DNA from: Chimonanthus salicifolius
Taxonomy: Eukaryota > Streptophyta > Magnoliopsida > Laurales > Calycanthaceae
Assembly (NCBI GenBank): GCA_013350335.1
Contig: CM023541.1
Coordinates: 36,510,739 to 36,574,738 of the forward strand
DNA: 64,000 nt
Direction of reading: 5' to 3'
The notes under the pieces are model-generated. The model did not search any database. It was not told the DNA's origin and was given only the letters and a program-made list of their open reading frames with translations. Below are positions 34,524-46,489 of this stretch, piece after piece. Made by a program: the position numbers and the translations under genes. The first letter of the stretch is position 1, and every line of letters starts with the position of its first letter.

Positions 34524-34937
34524 CAATATTATCAAACCCGGCTCGACATTTGGGATGACCCACCGGTTGAAACATGGGTCGGGTCATTTAAAAACCCTTT
34601 TAGATTAAAAATACTTAAAAAACCCTTGGGTCAACCCTATTTTTCTAATAAACCCGTGACCCTTGACCTTAAAAAACCCTTGGTTTCTTTAAATGAAGAT
34701 GAAGATGTTGGTTATTTTGATAATATGATTTTTAGATTATTAATTTTGGTCCTTACAATTGTTTTCGTGAGAGAAAAATATTATTTTTTATAAAATATAA
34801 CCTCAGTTAATAATTTAATATTATTTATAATATTATATTAATAGCACGAGTTTGAGTAGGGTCAATCCAGTTGAACCTTATTTAACCCACCCTTCCTCCA
34901 AGACGGGTCGCTCCACGGGCCAGGTTTTAAAACATTG
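34524..34937. mobile_element. hAT-type MITE, 414 bp
   Basis: The 22-bp terminal inverted repeats agree at about 17 positions: left CAATATTATCAAACCCGGCT, right (reverse complement) CAATGTTTTAAAACCTGGCC. Flanks GTGTACAT (34516-34523) and GTGTACAC (34938-34945) are an 8-bp target duplication with one mismatch, as expected for hAT. No transposase is encoded. The 141-codon frame over it is incidental. Confidence 0.75.
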
Positions 34938-35769
34938 GTGTACACCCAATTGTAAATAGTAAATTAGTAAAATTTACTCGATGAGTCCGAAGTCGAATCT
35001 ACAAGGACTGAAGGTAATACGACTACTAATTAAGGAGAGGGGTGATTATTTGAACTCCACACAAAGTATGGGGCAAAAATAAGATGATGAACTGAAAATA
35101 ATAACAAAAAACACGAAGTTTGGAAATTCGTTTAATAATTTATATGGTATTTTTCATCAACTTATCTTAGTTTGATTCGAATAATGATTCTATTAAATCA
35201 TAAGATTAGACAATCAGTTTAATGATAAATTTCCCAAAAATTATTTAAATAATTGATAGTTAAAACTGATTAAACACAATTCACATGACATAGGGATTTC
35301 TAAAACATTTATTGTATTCAGAAATCACAGTAAAATAAGAGAAGTATATAGACATAGAGTGAATTAAAGAATTCACCACAAGTATCATATACATTCTTCA
35401 AGCATTCACTGTAATCGAAAATCACACTGAATCAAGAATGATGCGTAACTTTTTATAAAAGTCAAAATTAAGTTAAACCATATAATTAAATAAAACATAC
35501 ATAAAAATCTCGATTGTTGACATAAAAATACTCTATAGATAATTAAACTTCACCCTTCACCCTTCACCCTTCACCAAACTAACAAACGACTCTCTTCCCT
35601 TTATTTCCATTCTAAGTTTCTTTCCTTTTTGTTGCCTCCGTTGAATGTTGTGCAACCTTTGCAAGCCTGAACTTTTCAAATTTAAGCAACGGCTCCTGTT
35701 TTTTTTTAATTCTCATCTTCCTCCAATGCTATCTTTTCTCTCTTCTTTTCATACTTTCCATTCTCAGCA
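34938..35769. other. AT-rich intergenic DNA
   Basis: Holds a four-fold TTCACCC run near 35551-35575 (CACCCTTCACCCTTCACC) and nothing else that I can interpret. Confidence 0.5.
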
Positions 35770-37353
35770 GTGTACAAGGAAGGGAACCCATCAACGGCTC
35801 TCTGGTTTCTTCCAATCCAATTCAATTCTTTCATTTCCTTTCTAAGTCTACCTGCTGCTTCTCATGCACCCAGTCCAGAACCAATGACAAGGAAAATAAA
35901 TTTTCCCACAACGACTCACGTCACATCCTTCTAACTCAGCTTCGACTCGGGACTCGATTTCGACTCAGGGACTAACTTAGGAATTTAAAAAACTTGGTTG
36001 GTTTTAAGCTTCTGAAACAAAATTACAAGTAATAAGTCTTAAAACTGAAACTTGCATAAATGTGTAAATTATGGAAATAAATGTGAATTAAGTGCGATAA
36101 TGCTCAATATAATTAGAATACAAATACATTTTTCAGCATTTATCAATAATAAAGAAAAGTTTTAAAAATTCTAAAAAAAATTATGATTTTAAATTGTCTT
36201 TTAATTCTTAAATGTATCCACTTTATGTGAAACTCACTTTGGTTAAATATAATAAGTATATTGAAAACGTGTAATCTGAATCTATGGTCGAAAAAAAAAA
36301 GATTGAATCAATAAAGTGATGTTTTTAATTTCTTTAAATTTTGATAAATTTAAATTATTTTTGATCTATAAACTTTTGTCCCTTAGTTAAGGCCCAATAT
36401 AACCCAACATAATCGTCAATTATAATAATCTAAGAGGTAAAAAATATTAAGTTATATTTCTAAATTCTCTAATTTTTAATAAGTTCTAATTCTTAACTTT
36501 TACATCTTATATAGAGTATAATTTGACTCAATCTGATGAAATGTCTTAATTGGATTAATGAAACCATGCTTTTGAAGTTCTTAAAAGTTTTTTTTTTTTT
36601 TTATATATAATTATAAATTATTTTTAAAGTTTAAAACTATTAAAATTTGTGTATTTTGAAAATATGACTTTGTTAATATAATTAAAGTGAATTTCCAAGA
36701 GTTTCATATTCTTACTTACTTTCAATACATTCATCACATTGGGCTAAAATAGATAATAATTTAAATTAAAAAATTTAGAATTAAAAACTTAAATCTATCA
36801 ACATTTGGAAATCTCAAAATAATAATCTAATTAAAGATCATTCTTTCGAGCTCTTGTGTTCATGCATTAAACTTTGTCTTGCATCAACTATTTTGGACAA
36901 AATCGGTTGCACACAATGTGGGGCTGATTTTTGCTTAATTTAATGTGTCCTTTGGAAATGTTGAAATACTATAAAAACAAAAATAAGTTTTGATTGAACA
37001 AATAAAATTATATCTTTAAGCTCTTTCAATTTTAAATTTTCAATATTGAAAATCATTTAGAACTATTTAAATTTAATTATAAAAGTAAGAAAAAATACAC
37101 CAAAATGTACTTAAAAACCTCTCAAATAAATGTATTTACTATATAGATTTAACAAAGTTATTAAATTAAACCTTGGGCTTCTCTTTGCTAGCTTTTCCTT
37201 ATGTAAATTGGTGACAAATAACTATAGAAAAACTTTTTTCATTAGAAATCAAATTGCTCATGAAATTGATCTTTAGATCAATTTTTTCATTTGAATTCAT
37301 TTGCTTAAAAAATAAACAAGTGTCCCCTAATATACAATCTAACATATCCTCAT
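35770..37353. repeat. segmental duplication R3, copy 1
   Basis: Shares long stretches in the same order and orientation with 39255-41520: AACCCATCAACNGCTCTCTG, GTTTTAAGCTTCTGAAACAA, AGTGAATTTCCAAGAG, TTCTTTCGAGCTCTTGTG and CACCAAAATGTACTTAAAAA. The middle (36120-36540) does not match. Identity looks like 85-93% in the matching parts, so it is older than R1 and R2. Confidence 0.75.
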
Positions 37354-38745
37354 TTTCAAAATAGATAAAAAGGCTTTACATCTAAAAATTGTCAAAACAA
37401 AACATCAATAGATCATTAGTCAATATTATTAAAATAATGATTTTTCTTTCACTTAAAAAGGTTGATAAAGTTTAAAAATGACAATGTCTCTCATATTATA
37501 TTAGAGATGAGACTAATTCCACCAGTAAACCTTCCAATCTACTACTGATATTATATTATTTTAATAAAATTAGGCTGAATCATGGTGAAGATAATTTATA
37601 AGGGATAATTTTTTTTTTTAAAGTATAAATATAACAAGATTGATAGAAAAAAGTGTTTTTTTTTAATGATGGAGAATTCCAAGATAATAAAATAAATTTA
37701 AAACCTATAGCTCAGCCATTACTCAATTCTCAAAAGATGATTGGCTCTTGTAGAGGAGTTGCACATCTAAATCACAGCTCACAAGGTTTTAACTTTAAAA
37801 GGAAATAGAAGAAATTGCTTTATTTTTGTTATCAAAATAAAAGAGAATATTTTGATTTTGTAAAATATAATCTTGTGAATCCGAGAGAAGATTTACAGAA
37901 GTGATTATTATTCATCTGATTTAAAAACATTGAAAATTAATAATATCTTTTGACTTATCTAAATTTGATGATTAAAAATTTGTTAATCTTAATTTTTTAA
38001 TTTAAGACATTCTAAAAGTCAACATTTAATATCGTAAGGCCTACTAATTCCTATAATATTTCATATTAAAATAATAAATGTTGTTTACCATGTTAAAGTA
38101 GCCAAACTCTTCTTTTATGAACTAGATTTCAAAGTAAGAATAAGTTGATTTGATGAATTTATTTTTCTTAATAAAAAGTCTGACCAAAACAAAGCAAAAA
38201 AGATTTTTTTTTTCAAAACAATGAACTTAGTTCTTCAGCCATAAGTCCTTCAAAACAGGGCCATACTAAGTGGTGAAGAAATGTTACTGTTATTTATATA
38301 GTTTTAATATGTTCGTATGATTTTTCTAAATGTTTCCTCGTGTTATCTGTTATATTTTAAAAAAATAAATATTTTTGAAATTTATTAAATACACTTTATT
38401 CGAGATTTCGACATTATCTAATACTCCATAAAAATTATAATTTTTTAATATTACTCACGTTAGGTTTCCATTTTCCCTATTTTTTAATGCTTTTGTATTT
38501 TATTAATTTTTTTTTTTTTTAAAAGTGAGAATGATAACACCTCAAAAATTCGTCTAAGCAATACGGCCAAGACATACGCATCGGTTGCCATTTTTTATAC
38601 CGTTCCCGGCGGCTATAGACTCGTCTCTGCAACAAGTCAAACCGAGTCAAAACGTATCCAGACTCAGTAAAGTCTGTATCTCACCAGATCCTACCAATCA
38701 AATAAATCGAATCAAGTTCAGCAAAATATGCAAAAAATTCTAGCC
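37354..38745. repeat. segmental duplication R1, copy 1 (1.39 kb)
   Basis: From TTTCAAAATAGATAAAAAGG to CAAAAAATTCTAGCC it is nearly identical (about 98%) to 46490-47885, in the same orientation 9.1 kb away. It includes the left half of the exon-like unit that starts near 38590. Confidence 0.9.
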
Positions 38746-39165
38746 GATACTATCAAAAGGGGCAAAATCTGATACAGATCATCAAATCTGAAGAAAAAAT
38801 TTGAAAAAAAACACGGATTCAAGCACCACATCAGAAGCATCGACAAACAAATTAGAAATACTTACATGGAGGGATTGCAGTTTGTAGACGAGTGAAAGAA
38901 GAGAAGGAAAGGGAGGGCCTCCCGGAATCCAGTGGTTTAAGCCCTCTCGGAAATAAATCAACGGTAGATATTACTCCTACTCGTTTCTTCTTCTCCGATC
39001 GACTCAAGCCACAAGCCTCCGAGAGATTACCTCCTTTCCTCATATCCCAAAAATCAATTGAGCCAAACAGTATGAAAATTTACGGAAGTCACCAAGAAAA
39101 AGAGAGAATTGTAGGGAGAAGGAAGAGAAGAAGCAAAGATCGATCAAGAAAGTGGGATATTTATA
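38577..39165 (-). pseudogene. exon-like unit E1: promoter, leader, exon 1, intron and exon 2 start
   Basis: Unrecognised gene-like segment. Reading leftward: telomere-box-like AACCCTAACC, a TATAAATA box (39165-39158), a CT-rich leader and ATG at 39043. A basic 59-codon frame follows (RKGGNLSEACGLSRSEKKKR, VGVISTVDLFPR). A consensus donor GTAAGT stands at 38865-38860, and an acceptor TTGTTGCAG ends at 38627, giving a 239-bp intron. Two further units, E2 (44616-45169) and E3 (48553-49106), repeat the leader and exon. No downstream exons are seen, so all three may be copies of the 5' end of a gene located elsewhere. Whether any is translated is unknown. Confidence 0.45.
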
Positions 39166-39620
39166 AGGCTGGTTAGGGTTTGTGCGGTCTTCACACACCA
39201 AACGAGTTGGCCGCAGATGGGACGGATGGTCGACAAGACGACAAATGGGCGGTGGAGATGGGAACCCATCAACAGCTCTCTGTCCGGTTTGTTTCTTCCA
39301 ATCGAATTCCATTCTTTCATTTCCTTTCTAATGTTTCTTTTAAGTCTTTCTGCAGGTGCTTGCAGGTTCTCATGAGTCGAGAACCAATGAGAAGAAAAAT
39401 AAAATTTTCCACAACGACTCACATCCTTCTAACTCAGTTTCGACTCGGGATTCGATTTTAACTCAGATTTGGGCCCTCCTGGAGTTTATAAATTTGGTTG
39501 GGTTTTAAGCTTCTGAAACAAAATTACACATAATAAGTCTTAAAACTGAAACTTGCGTGTAAATTGTGGAAATAGATGTGAATTAAGTGCGATAATGCTC
39601 AATGTGGGTTAAAATGCGGG

Positions 39621-39989
39621 ATTTTCAAATGAGGCCGTTTATCGGTTGATTTTTACAAACAAGATATCAAAATTCATTTATTCTGATTTTTATGAAATTC
39701 ATGACTGATTTTAAGTGAAAAAAGGTATAATTTTAAGTTTAAAAAATTATACCTAAAGAATTAAAGAAAAATAATTTTCCCTCTTAATTTATTAGGTACA
39801 ATTTTGAAACACAAAACTATACCCATTTCATTTAAACTCAGTCCAGAGTTTTTAAAATTCAGAGTAGATGAATATACCTTATTTGTATAAATTGGTCGAG
39901 AAACTGCATGTTTTGAAAATCTGAGCCAAACGAGCAAAGGTTACAGTTGGAAGGGAGGTATGATTCGAGAAACGGCCTCATTTGAAAAT
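39621..39989. mobile_element. MITE with near-perfect 24-bp terminal inverted repeats
   Basis: The left end ATTTTCAAATGAGGCCGTTT is perfectly inverted at the right end (39970-39989), and three of the next four bases also match. It is 369 bp, non-coding, and absent from the paralogous segment near 36120. The target duplication is not clear, so the superfamily is undecided. Confidence 0.7.
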
Positions 39990-40198
39990 ATAATGTATGC
40001 TTTGACTCAATGTGATGAGTATGAGACTCCATGAAATGCCTTAATTGAATTAAAGAAATCATGCTTTTGAAGTTCTTAAAGTTTTCTTTTTATAATTATA
40101 AATTATTTTTAAAGCTGAAACTATTAAAATTTGTGTAGTTTGAAAATATGACTTTGTAATATAATCAAAGTGAATTTCCAAGAGTTAGTTTCATATTT

Positions 40199-40848
40199 TG
40201 TAATGACCCGACCTTTGGGTCACGGGACATCGATGTACCCCGAAAATTTAATTCATTAAAGTCTAAATTTATTAGACAATTTATCTTATCAATGATTTTA
40301 TTTAATTTTGGATTTTAAATTATTTGAAGAATTAATTAGATTTTAAACTTTAAACCTCGTTGACTCCTGTTGAGTAAATAAACAAATAAGTATATAATTA
40401 AATTAAATTTTTTTAGTAAACAATATGACACATGAGTCTGAACGAACACATAATGAATTGGACATTTGATCAAACTATTAGAATACAAAAGGACAAAATG
40501 ATAATTTCACACTTGAAAATGAAAGAAAGGTGTCCCCTAAGAGAAAAATTTAGTGTCTATATGCCTAAAGAGTGACCCCGGATAAGAGGTGATCGTGTAG
40601 AATTACCCTTCATCCAAGGCAGCCTTGGAGTTCCAATAATAAACCATTGTCTTTCAAGAGCCAATTTGATGGCAATACATATACACTGTAAAAGGTACAC
40701 GATTGGAATTCCTACCATGAAAATGGGAAGATAAAATAGGCACATAGGAGCATTGAATGCGGTTGAGAAGTAGAGGAGAAAAACCAGTAAAACAAAGAAG
40801 GAAATCTAGGGAAGAGGATGAGTATATATCATTACCCTTAAGATAATT
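40199..40848. other. unidentified insertion, possibly an LTR-element fragment
   Basis: Starts TGTAATGACCCGACC, the style of a plant LTR terminus, at the point where R3 copy 2 stops matching copy 1. Matching resumes at about 40848. No convincing second terminus, target duplication or coding motif was seen. Confidence 0.35.
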
Positions 40849-40951
40849 CTTTCGAGCTCTTGTGTTCATGCATTAAACTTTGTCTTGCATAAACTTGGAC
40901 AAAATCGGTTGTGCACAATGTGGGGCTGATTTTTGCTTAATTTAATAAATA

Positions 40952-41115
40952 TTTTTTTTTAGAATATACCTATTGAAAACGGTAGAAAACCAAACGAAAA
41001 ATCTCCACAAATAATATCCACTGTCATTACGATATACCAGATTAGGTCATATGAGTTCAAACTTGGCACCTCCCGCTTCCTAAAGCGGGAGGTTAACCAG
41101 TTGAGCTAATTATAT
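40952..41115 (-). mobile_element. tRNA-derived SINE-like insertion
   Basis: The minus strand has a perfect pol III A box TAGCTCAACTGG (41108-41097) and, 45 bp on, a B-box-like AGTTTGAACTC (41063-41053). A CCCGCTTTAGGAAGCGGG stem-loop lies between them as the anticodon arm. About 100 bp of unrelated body and a 9-base A tail (T run 40952-40960) follow. The paralogous site near 36947 lacks it, which confirms insertion. Not a functional tRNA, because no acceptor stem forms. Confidence 0.6.
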
Positions 41116-41519
41116 CTTTAAGCTCCTTCAATTTAAATTTTTTTAAAATTTCAATGTTGAAAATAATTTAGAACTATATAAATTTAATTATAAAAGTAGG
41201 AAAAAATACACCAAAATGTACTTAAAAACCTCTCAAATAAATGTATTTACTGTATAGATTTACCAAAATTATTAAATTAAACCTTGGACTTTTCTTTGCT
41301 AGCTTTTTCTTATGTAAGTTAGTGACAAATAAATATACAATTTTTTTTTTTCATTAGCAATCAAATTCCTCATGAAATCTATCTTTAAATCAATTTTTCC
41401 ATTTGAATTCATTTGCTTAAAAAATAAACAAGTGCGTCCTAAGATGCAATCTAACATATCCTCATTTTCAAAAAAGATAAAAAATGCTTTATATCTAAAA
41501 ATTGTCAAAACAAAGCATC

Positions 41520-42250
41520 AACATAGTGAAAAGACCTTTTTTTAAAAAAAAATATAAAACTTCTTTTATGTAAATTAAAAATATAGAAACCCTGTTTTAA
41601 ACAAACATATAATAGTTTTAAATTTCATACAACGTTTTCTCCACCTATCATAAACGAATGGGTTTCAACATATGTAACAAGTTAACAACCAATTGGACCA
41701 GTTTAGAGCTAAATTTTTAAGCCTATTTAGCTAAAAATAGAAACGTCAGGATTGCATGAAAGCCCATCAAGTTTTTTGGCTTGTTTTTCCACTGTGTGTT
41801 GGTGTACATTTGATGTATTGTCTCTTTTTTTTAAAAAAAAATATTTTAAAATAACTTATTAAAAATATTCTATTCAAATTGAAAATAAACATGATAAACT
41901 GAAAATAAATTAAATTAGAGTCTAAATTCAATTTTGTCACTTAATCTTATGTGTCAAAATCATTTATAACAATGTCTTGTTAATCGGTTCATAAGACTAT
42001 CTATTTTAAGATTCTATATATTTTTTTTTTTTCTGAAAAACCGATCGTAAAATTCCTAGGGATGTCCTTGAGATTCTTGAGACACACCAGTTGAGCGCAT
42101 GCCACAGCTCTCTCTTTCTTATACCTGATTGTTAAGAAACGAATTAAGCTGATTTTTGTTAGGTGAAATAAAAAATCTAAATTCATTTTTAATTTGATGG
42201 GGTTATTTATCCAAATATTCTCTTCCATTACTCGTTTCTAACATATATCT
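41520..42250. other. AT-rich intergenic DNA
   Basis: No feature recognised beyond homopolymer runs. Confidence 0.5.
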
Positions 42251-42322
42251 TCTTCTCCTTTTATGTTCTGCCTCTGCACCGAGGAAAAGTAGTATCGTTT
42301 GGAGAGAAAACAGAGAACCCCA

Positions 42323-42401
42323 ATGGCGCATCTTTATCAACTCCATGTATCTGATGCAATTTCGATTTCAGAACTTGAAAACTCTTTTAAGTGGTTAAAA
42401 G
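42323..42401 (+). CDS. candidate isolated first exon
   Basis: Unrecognised. A CT-rich leader is followed by ATG in the favourable context CCCCAATGGCG. It opens 26 codons (MAHLYQLHVSDAISI, then SELENSFKWLK) that run into AAAAG/GTAATT, a plausible plant donor. AT-rich sequence follows, as in a plant intron. No second exon was identified, so this may be a stranded gene fragment or chance. Confidence 0.25.
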
Positions 42402-43064
42402 GTAATTTCCAATTTTATAACTTAGAAATTCCATAAATATCTGTTAGATAATGATAAAATTATATTGAATTGAATTTTCTAAACATTTTATAATTTTTCT
42501 ATTTTTTTATAATAAAAATATCCCTGACAAGACTAATCTTCTGAAGCCCACACTATGCCCACACATTCGGCTCAGACAAGTTAGGTGATACTGATAGTAC
42601 CAGAATTGGATCCGAGAGAGCAAACCCCTAGAGGGTAATTTTTCCAAATTTTATCACAGAAAAAAAAAAGAAGATAGATGAGAGAAACCATATCCATTAC
42701 GTATGTAATAAATGCCCATAGACACTACTTATTTTTAACTCCTGTTAAAATATCAACTCAACAAATTTATTATGTCTTTTAGAATCTTCTGTGACTCTTT
42801 GATGTAGGCATCAGACTTGATAAATCTCAATCCAATATGAGTTCGAGCAAAGACAAGCCGGTCCAGTTAGACTCAATTGACAAGATGAGTTAGATGAGTA
42901 TTCAAATGTTGTTGGACTGGCGGAGAAAAACGAGGTCCTCTTAGACTTGGGCCCACTTAGAAGTATCTTGGGTCTTTGAGGCCCACAGCCCAATCTCGAC
43001 TCAATTGGACCATTTCCAAAGGTCCAGCCCAGGAGTTGAAATCACGCTACCGCTGATTTTTGTA

Positions 43065-43545
43065 TCCCTGGTCAAGCCAGTGGTAAAAAATTCGACCTAG
43101 CTGAATTTTGAACTCGGCCAAAAATTTTCTCCCCTCATTTCGTTTCTTTGAAAATATCAGTAGTTTTTTTTTTAAATTCATTTAAAAAATAAAAAAAATT
43201 ATTTTTTAAAAAATAAATTAAAAAATATAGATATCAACATAGATATCAAGTGGGCTCACACTGATATTTGTCTATTTTTTTTAAAATATCAAATAAAAAT
43301 TGGCTATTGTATCAGCCAAACTTTTCTCTCTCTAACTAATACTATACGTCTTGGCCAAGATATATAGGCGTTCGAAAATCCAATACATCTCGCCCGATAT
43401 TTGTCTATTTTTTTTAAAATATCAAATAAAAATCGGCTACCGTATCAGCCAAACTTTTCTCTCTCTAACTGATACTGTATGTCTAGAGAGATACTATATG
43501 TCTTGGTCAAGACATATGGGCGTTCGAAAATCCAATACATCTTGC
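43065..43545. repeat. diverged palindromic-repeat region with a 133-bp tandem duplication
   Basis: Units at 43263-43395 and 43396-43545 share TTTAAAATATCAAATAAAAA, TATCAGCCAAACTTTTCTCT and GGGCGTTCGAAAATCCAATA. The second unit has about 15 extra bases. Words such as GATATC and CGGCCAAAA link it loosely to the ATCGGCCGATAT family. Confidence 0.65.
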
Positions 43546-43971
43546 CTGAAACGCACTGTTTTGGCGGAATTTTTGACCCTGGTCCAGCCTCAGCTGCCGA
43601 TCGAACAACTGTCCTGATTTTCAGGGTAAGATGGACGCTGACTGTGGCGAAAACCCAGGGCTGAATCGATCAAAAGGAAAAAGGAAAGCTGGATTTTCGG
43701 CCAAACGGAGAGGAGAGAAAGGCTTGGATTTAATGAGTGTTTTAAGGAGGAAATCCATAGAAAACCTGCGATTAGGCGAGAATGAAGGGTGAAACTGAAG
43801 ATAAGAGAGGAGAAAATGGTGGTGCGATAATCAGATTCGCCCGATAGAAATGAGTAGCCAAATGTGAAGGAACATCGGAGACGATTGAAGAGAAGGAAAA
43901 CATTTCTAAAATTTGATTAATCATATCTTATCATTGATTTTGACTTATCTAAATTTGATGATTAAAAAATA

Positions 43972-45402
43972 TTAATGTTAAATTTTTTAATCTAAGACAT
44001 TCTAAAAGTCAACATTTAATATCGTAAGGCCTACTAATCCCTATAATGTAACCAAACTCTTCTCTTATGAACTGGTGTGCACTAGATTTTAAAGTAAGAA
44101 CAAGTTGATTTGATGAATTTATTTTTTTAATAAAAAGTCTGACCAAAACAAAGCAAAAAAAAAAAAACAAAAATCAAAACAATGAACTTAGTTCTTCGGT
44201 CATTCAAGTCCTTTAAAACAGGGCTATTACTTAGTGGTTAACATATCGGCTTATACATAATATCGCCTAATGTAGAGTATATTACTTGTACAATTGCCAT
44301 TGCGATCAAAAAATACTTTTAAGAGCTTTAGAAGCATTTTTCAATTTCAAACTTTTTTAGATCTTAAAATTTACCTATATTGAACTATTTTCATCAATTT
44401 TTTTTAAGATTTTTGTTCAAAGATACTTCTGATTTTGAATTTTTTGTAAAAATAATTATGAGTGCTCATAAAATTTAATGAACATGTTTTTGTATAATTA
44501 ATATAACAAAGCAAAGAAACGGCCCAGGAAGAACAAAAGGGCGGGGAATTAGGTATCAGATAAGATACCTACCGCCAGGCAAGTACCCTGCTGAACCAAA
44601 TTGGGGAAAAAATCATCAGCAATGGTGCGAAGAATGCAAGTCAAATCGAGTCAAAACATATACAGAATCAGTAGAGTCTATCTCGCTACCAAGCAAATAA
44701 ATCGAATCAAGTTCAGCAAAATATGCAAAAATTTTAGCCGCTGCTATCAAAAGAGGCAGAATCTGATACAGATCGTCAAAATCATCAAATCTGAAGAAAA
44801 TTTTGAAACATGGATTCAAGCACCACATCAGAACTGTCGACAAACAAATTAGAAATACTTGCATAGCCTGTGTAGGTATTGCAGTTTGTAGACGAGAGAC
44901 AGAAGAAAAGGAAAGGGAGGACCTCCCGGAATCCAATGGCCTGAGCAGTAACGGAAAAAAATCAACGGTAGATATTACTCCTACTCGTTTCTTCTTCTCC
45001 GATCGACTCAAGCCACAAGCCTCCGTGAGATTACCTCCTTTCCTCGTATCCCAAAATTCAATTGAGCCAAACATTATGAAAATTTACAGAAGCCAACAAG
45101 GAAAAAAAAGGATTGCATAGAGAAGGAACAGAAGACGCAAAGATCGATTAAGAAAGTGGGATATTTATAGGGCTGGTTAGGGTTTTGCACGGTCTTCCCT
45201 CACCAAATGCATTGGCGGCAGGTGGGACGGATGGTCGACAAGTGGGCGGTAGAGATGTGGAGCATATATATCACACAGCAGTGGCTCTAGATTTTGATTA
45301 AAATTTCTTTCTAAAGTAAATACACTACGAACCCGGGGTAGGTATCATTCAAAAATAGAAAATTCTTATCACTATAGCAATAAGAAAGTTAAAATAAAAG
45401 TA
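43972..45402. repeat. segmental duplication R2, copy 1 (1.43 kb), with the empty MULE site
   Basis: It is collinear and about 95-97% identical with 47886-49338. It ends at AGTTAAAATAAAAGTA, after which copy 1 reads TTATTATTTTTC while copy 2 reads into the MULE. Copy 1 therefore preserves the site before MULE insertion. Confidence 0.85.
44616..45169 (-). pseudogene. exon-like unit E2
   Basis: A TATAAATA box (45169-45162) and CT-rich leader are followed by ATG at 45074, which is upstream of and in frame with the E1 start. The frame reads KGGNLTEACGLSRSEKKKR, then VGVISTVDFFPLLL, and continues open to 44616 (152 codons). At the place of the E1 donor it has GCAAGT instead of GTAAGT. The E1 acceptor and second exon are not preserved. 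Function unknown. Confidence 0.45.
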
Positions 45403-46489
45403 TTATTATTTTTCTTTTTGTCCATATGCACTTGAGTGGATAGAAATAATTCTCACTAAGAAGGGAAAAATTATGCATGTAGGATTAGGACTGATTCTCA
45501 GCCTAAACTTAGTCTAAGACCTGCCCAAATTTGTTATAAATGAATGGATTTGAATACATTAATCAGTATGTGGGGCTGGGTTTAGACTTTTATAAGAAGT
45601 TTGTGAAAAGTCGAGCTTCCACATTTTAATCTTGGTGTGTTTTAGGGGTAGTGAGCTCATCCGTGAAGGTTTTACATTAGGTATCTGACAGTCTCACACA
45701 AAAATTCAAAAAAAAAAATAAAGTCTTGTGAAAAGTCTATTTGGTTTAGCCATTGTATGTGGGTTTGTAAATACTTGGTACATGTTCCTTTCATTTAAAA
45801 TATATTTTGAAATTAGTCAGAAAATTTACCATTCAAATTTAAATTATATTTGAGCTTTCTCAATTTCTAACCATTTCACGTTAGTAGTTAAAGTTATCGC
45901 ACCTCATTATTTTGATTTATATGGATACTCAGTGACTTTGATCACTAACATCATTTGCTTAGTTTTGAACCAGAGTAGTAAATCTCGACTGAAATGATAG
46001 GTATCAGCCAAATAGATCCATTGATTTCATTTTCTTTTCTTTTTTTTAAAATCGATATCGGCCATGAGCTCAAGCCGATAGCTTGACCGATATTTATATT
46101 TTTCATTTTTTTAAAAAAAAATTGGTTGTTTTTTTATTTTATTTTTTAAAAACCAAAGATATCTTAAAAAAAATTGAAGAGAAAGAAAGAAATCAGTTGA
46201 GATCTCAGTCGATACCATATCTCTCCGATATACAATATCAGCCAAAATCTCGATAATCTCAAATTTTGTACCCTTATTCTGAACTAAAATTTGGTCTACT
46301 CATAATTATTTTTAACCGCAAGTGTAGAACTATTAATATTTTCAAATAGGTGGGCTAACTTCTTTAGGGACAACTAGCTTGGTCTTCCATAGAGCATAGT
46401 CCAACCTAACCCAACCCATGAACACCCCTATTTAGGATAATTTAAATATGTTCAATATTATCAGTGATAATTTAGCCCATAATAATCAC
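45403..46489. repeat. AT-rich DNA with dispersed palindromic repeat copy at 45975-46280
   Basis: 45403-45970 shows nothing recognisable. At 45975-46280 there are AAAATCGATATCGGCCATGA, AGCCGATAGCTTGACCGATA and AGATCTCAGTCGATACC, a diverged member of the ATCGGCCGATAT family. Confidence 0.45.

Larger units (their letters stand above)
39255..41520. repeat. segmental duplication R3, copy 2, with three later insertions
   Basis: Matches 35770-37353 in order. Relative to that copy it carries a MITE (39621-39989), an unidentified 650-bp segment (40199-40848) and a SINE-like insertion (40952-41115). It lies directly upstream of exon-like unit E1. Confidence 0.75.

Noticed and set aside
34368..34793. 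A 141-codon plus-strand frame
   Set aside because: It crosses the edge of the hAT-type MITE and a palindromic repeat. The composition is repeat-like, with no domain.
44215..44290. tRNA-like segment (TTAGTGGTTAACATATCGG) also present at about 48150
   Set aside because: Only a weak A-box-like match; no B box follows and no cloverleaf forms. The second occurrence is explained by duplication R2.
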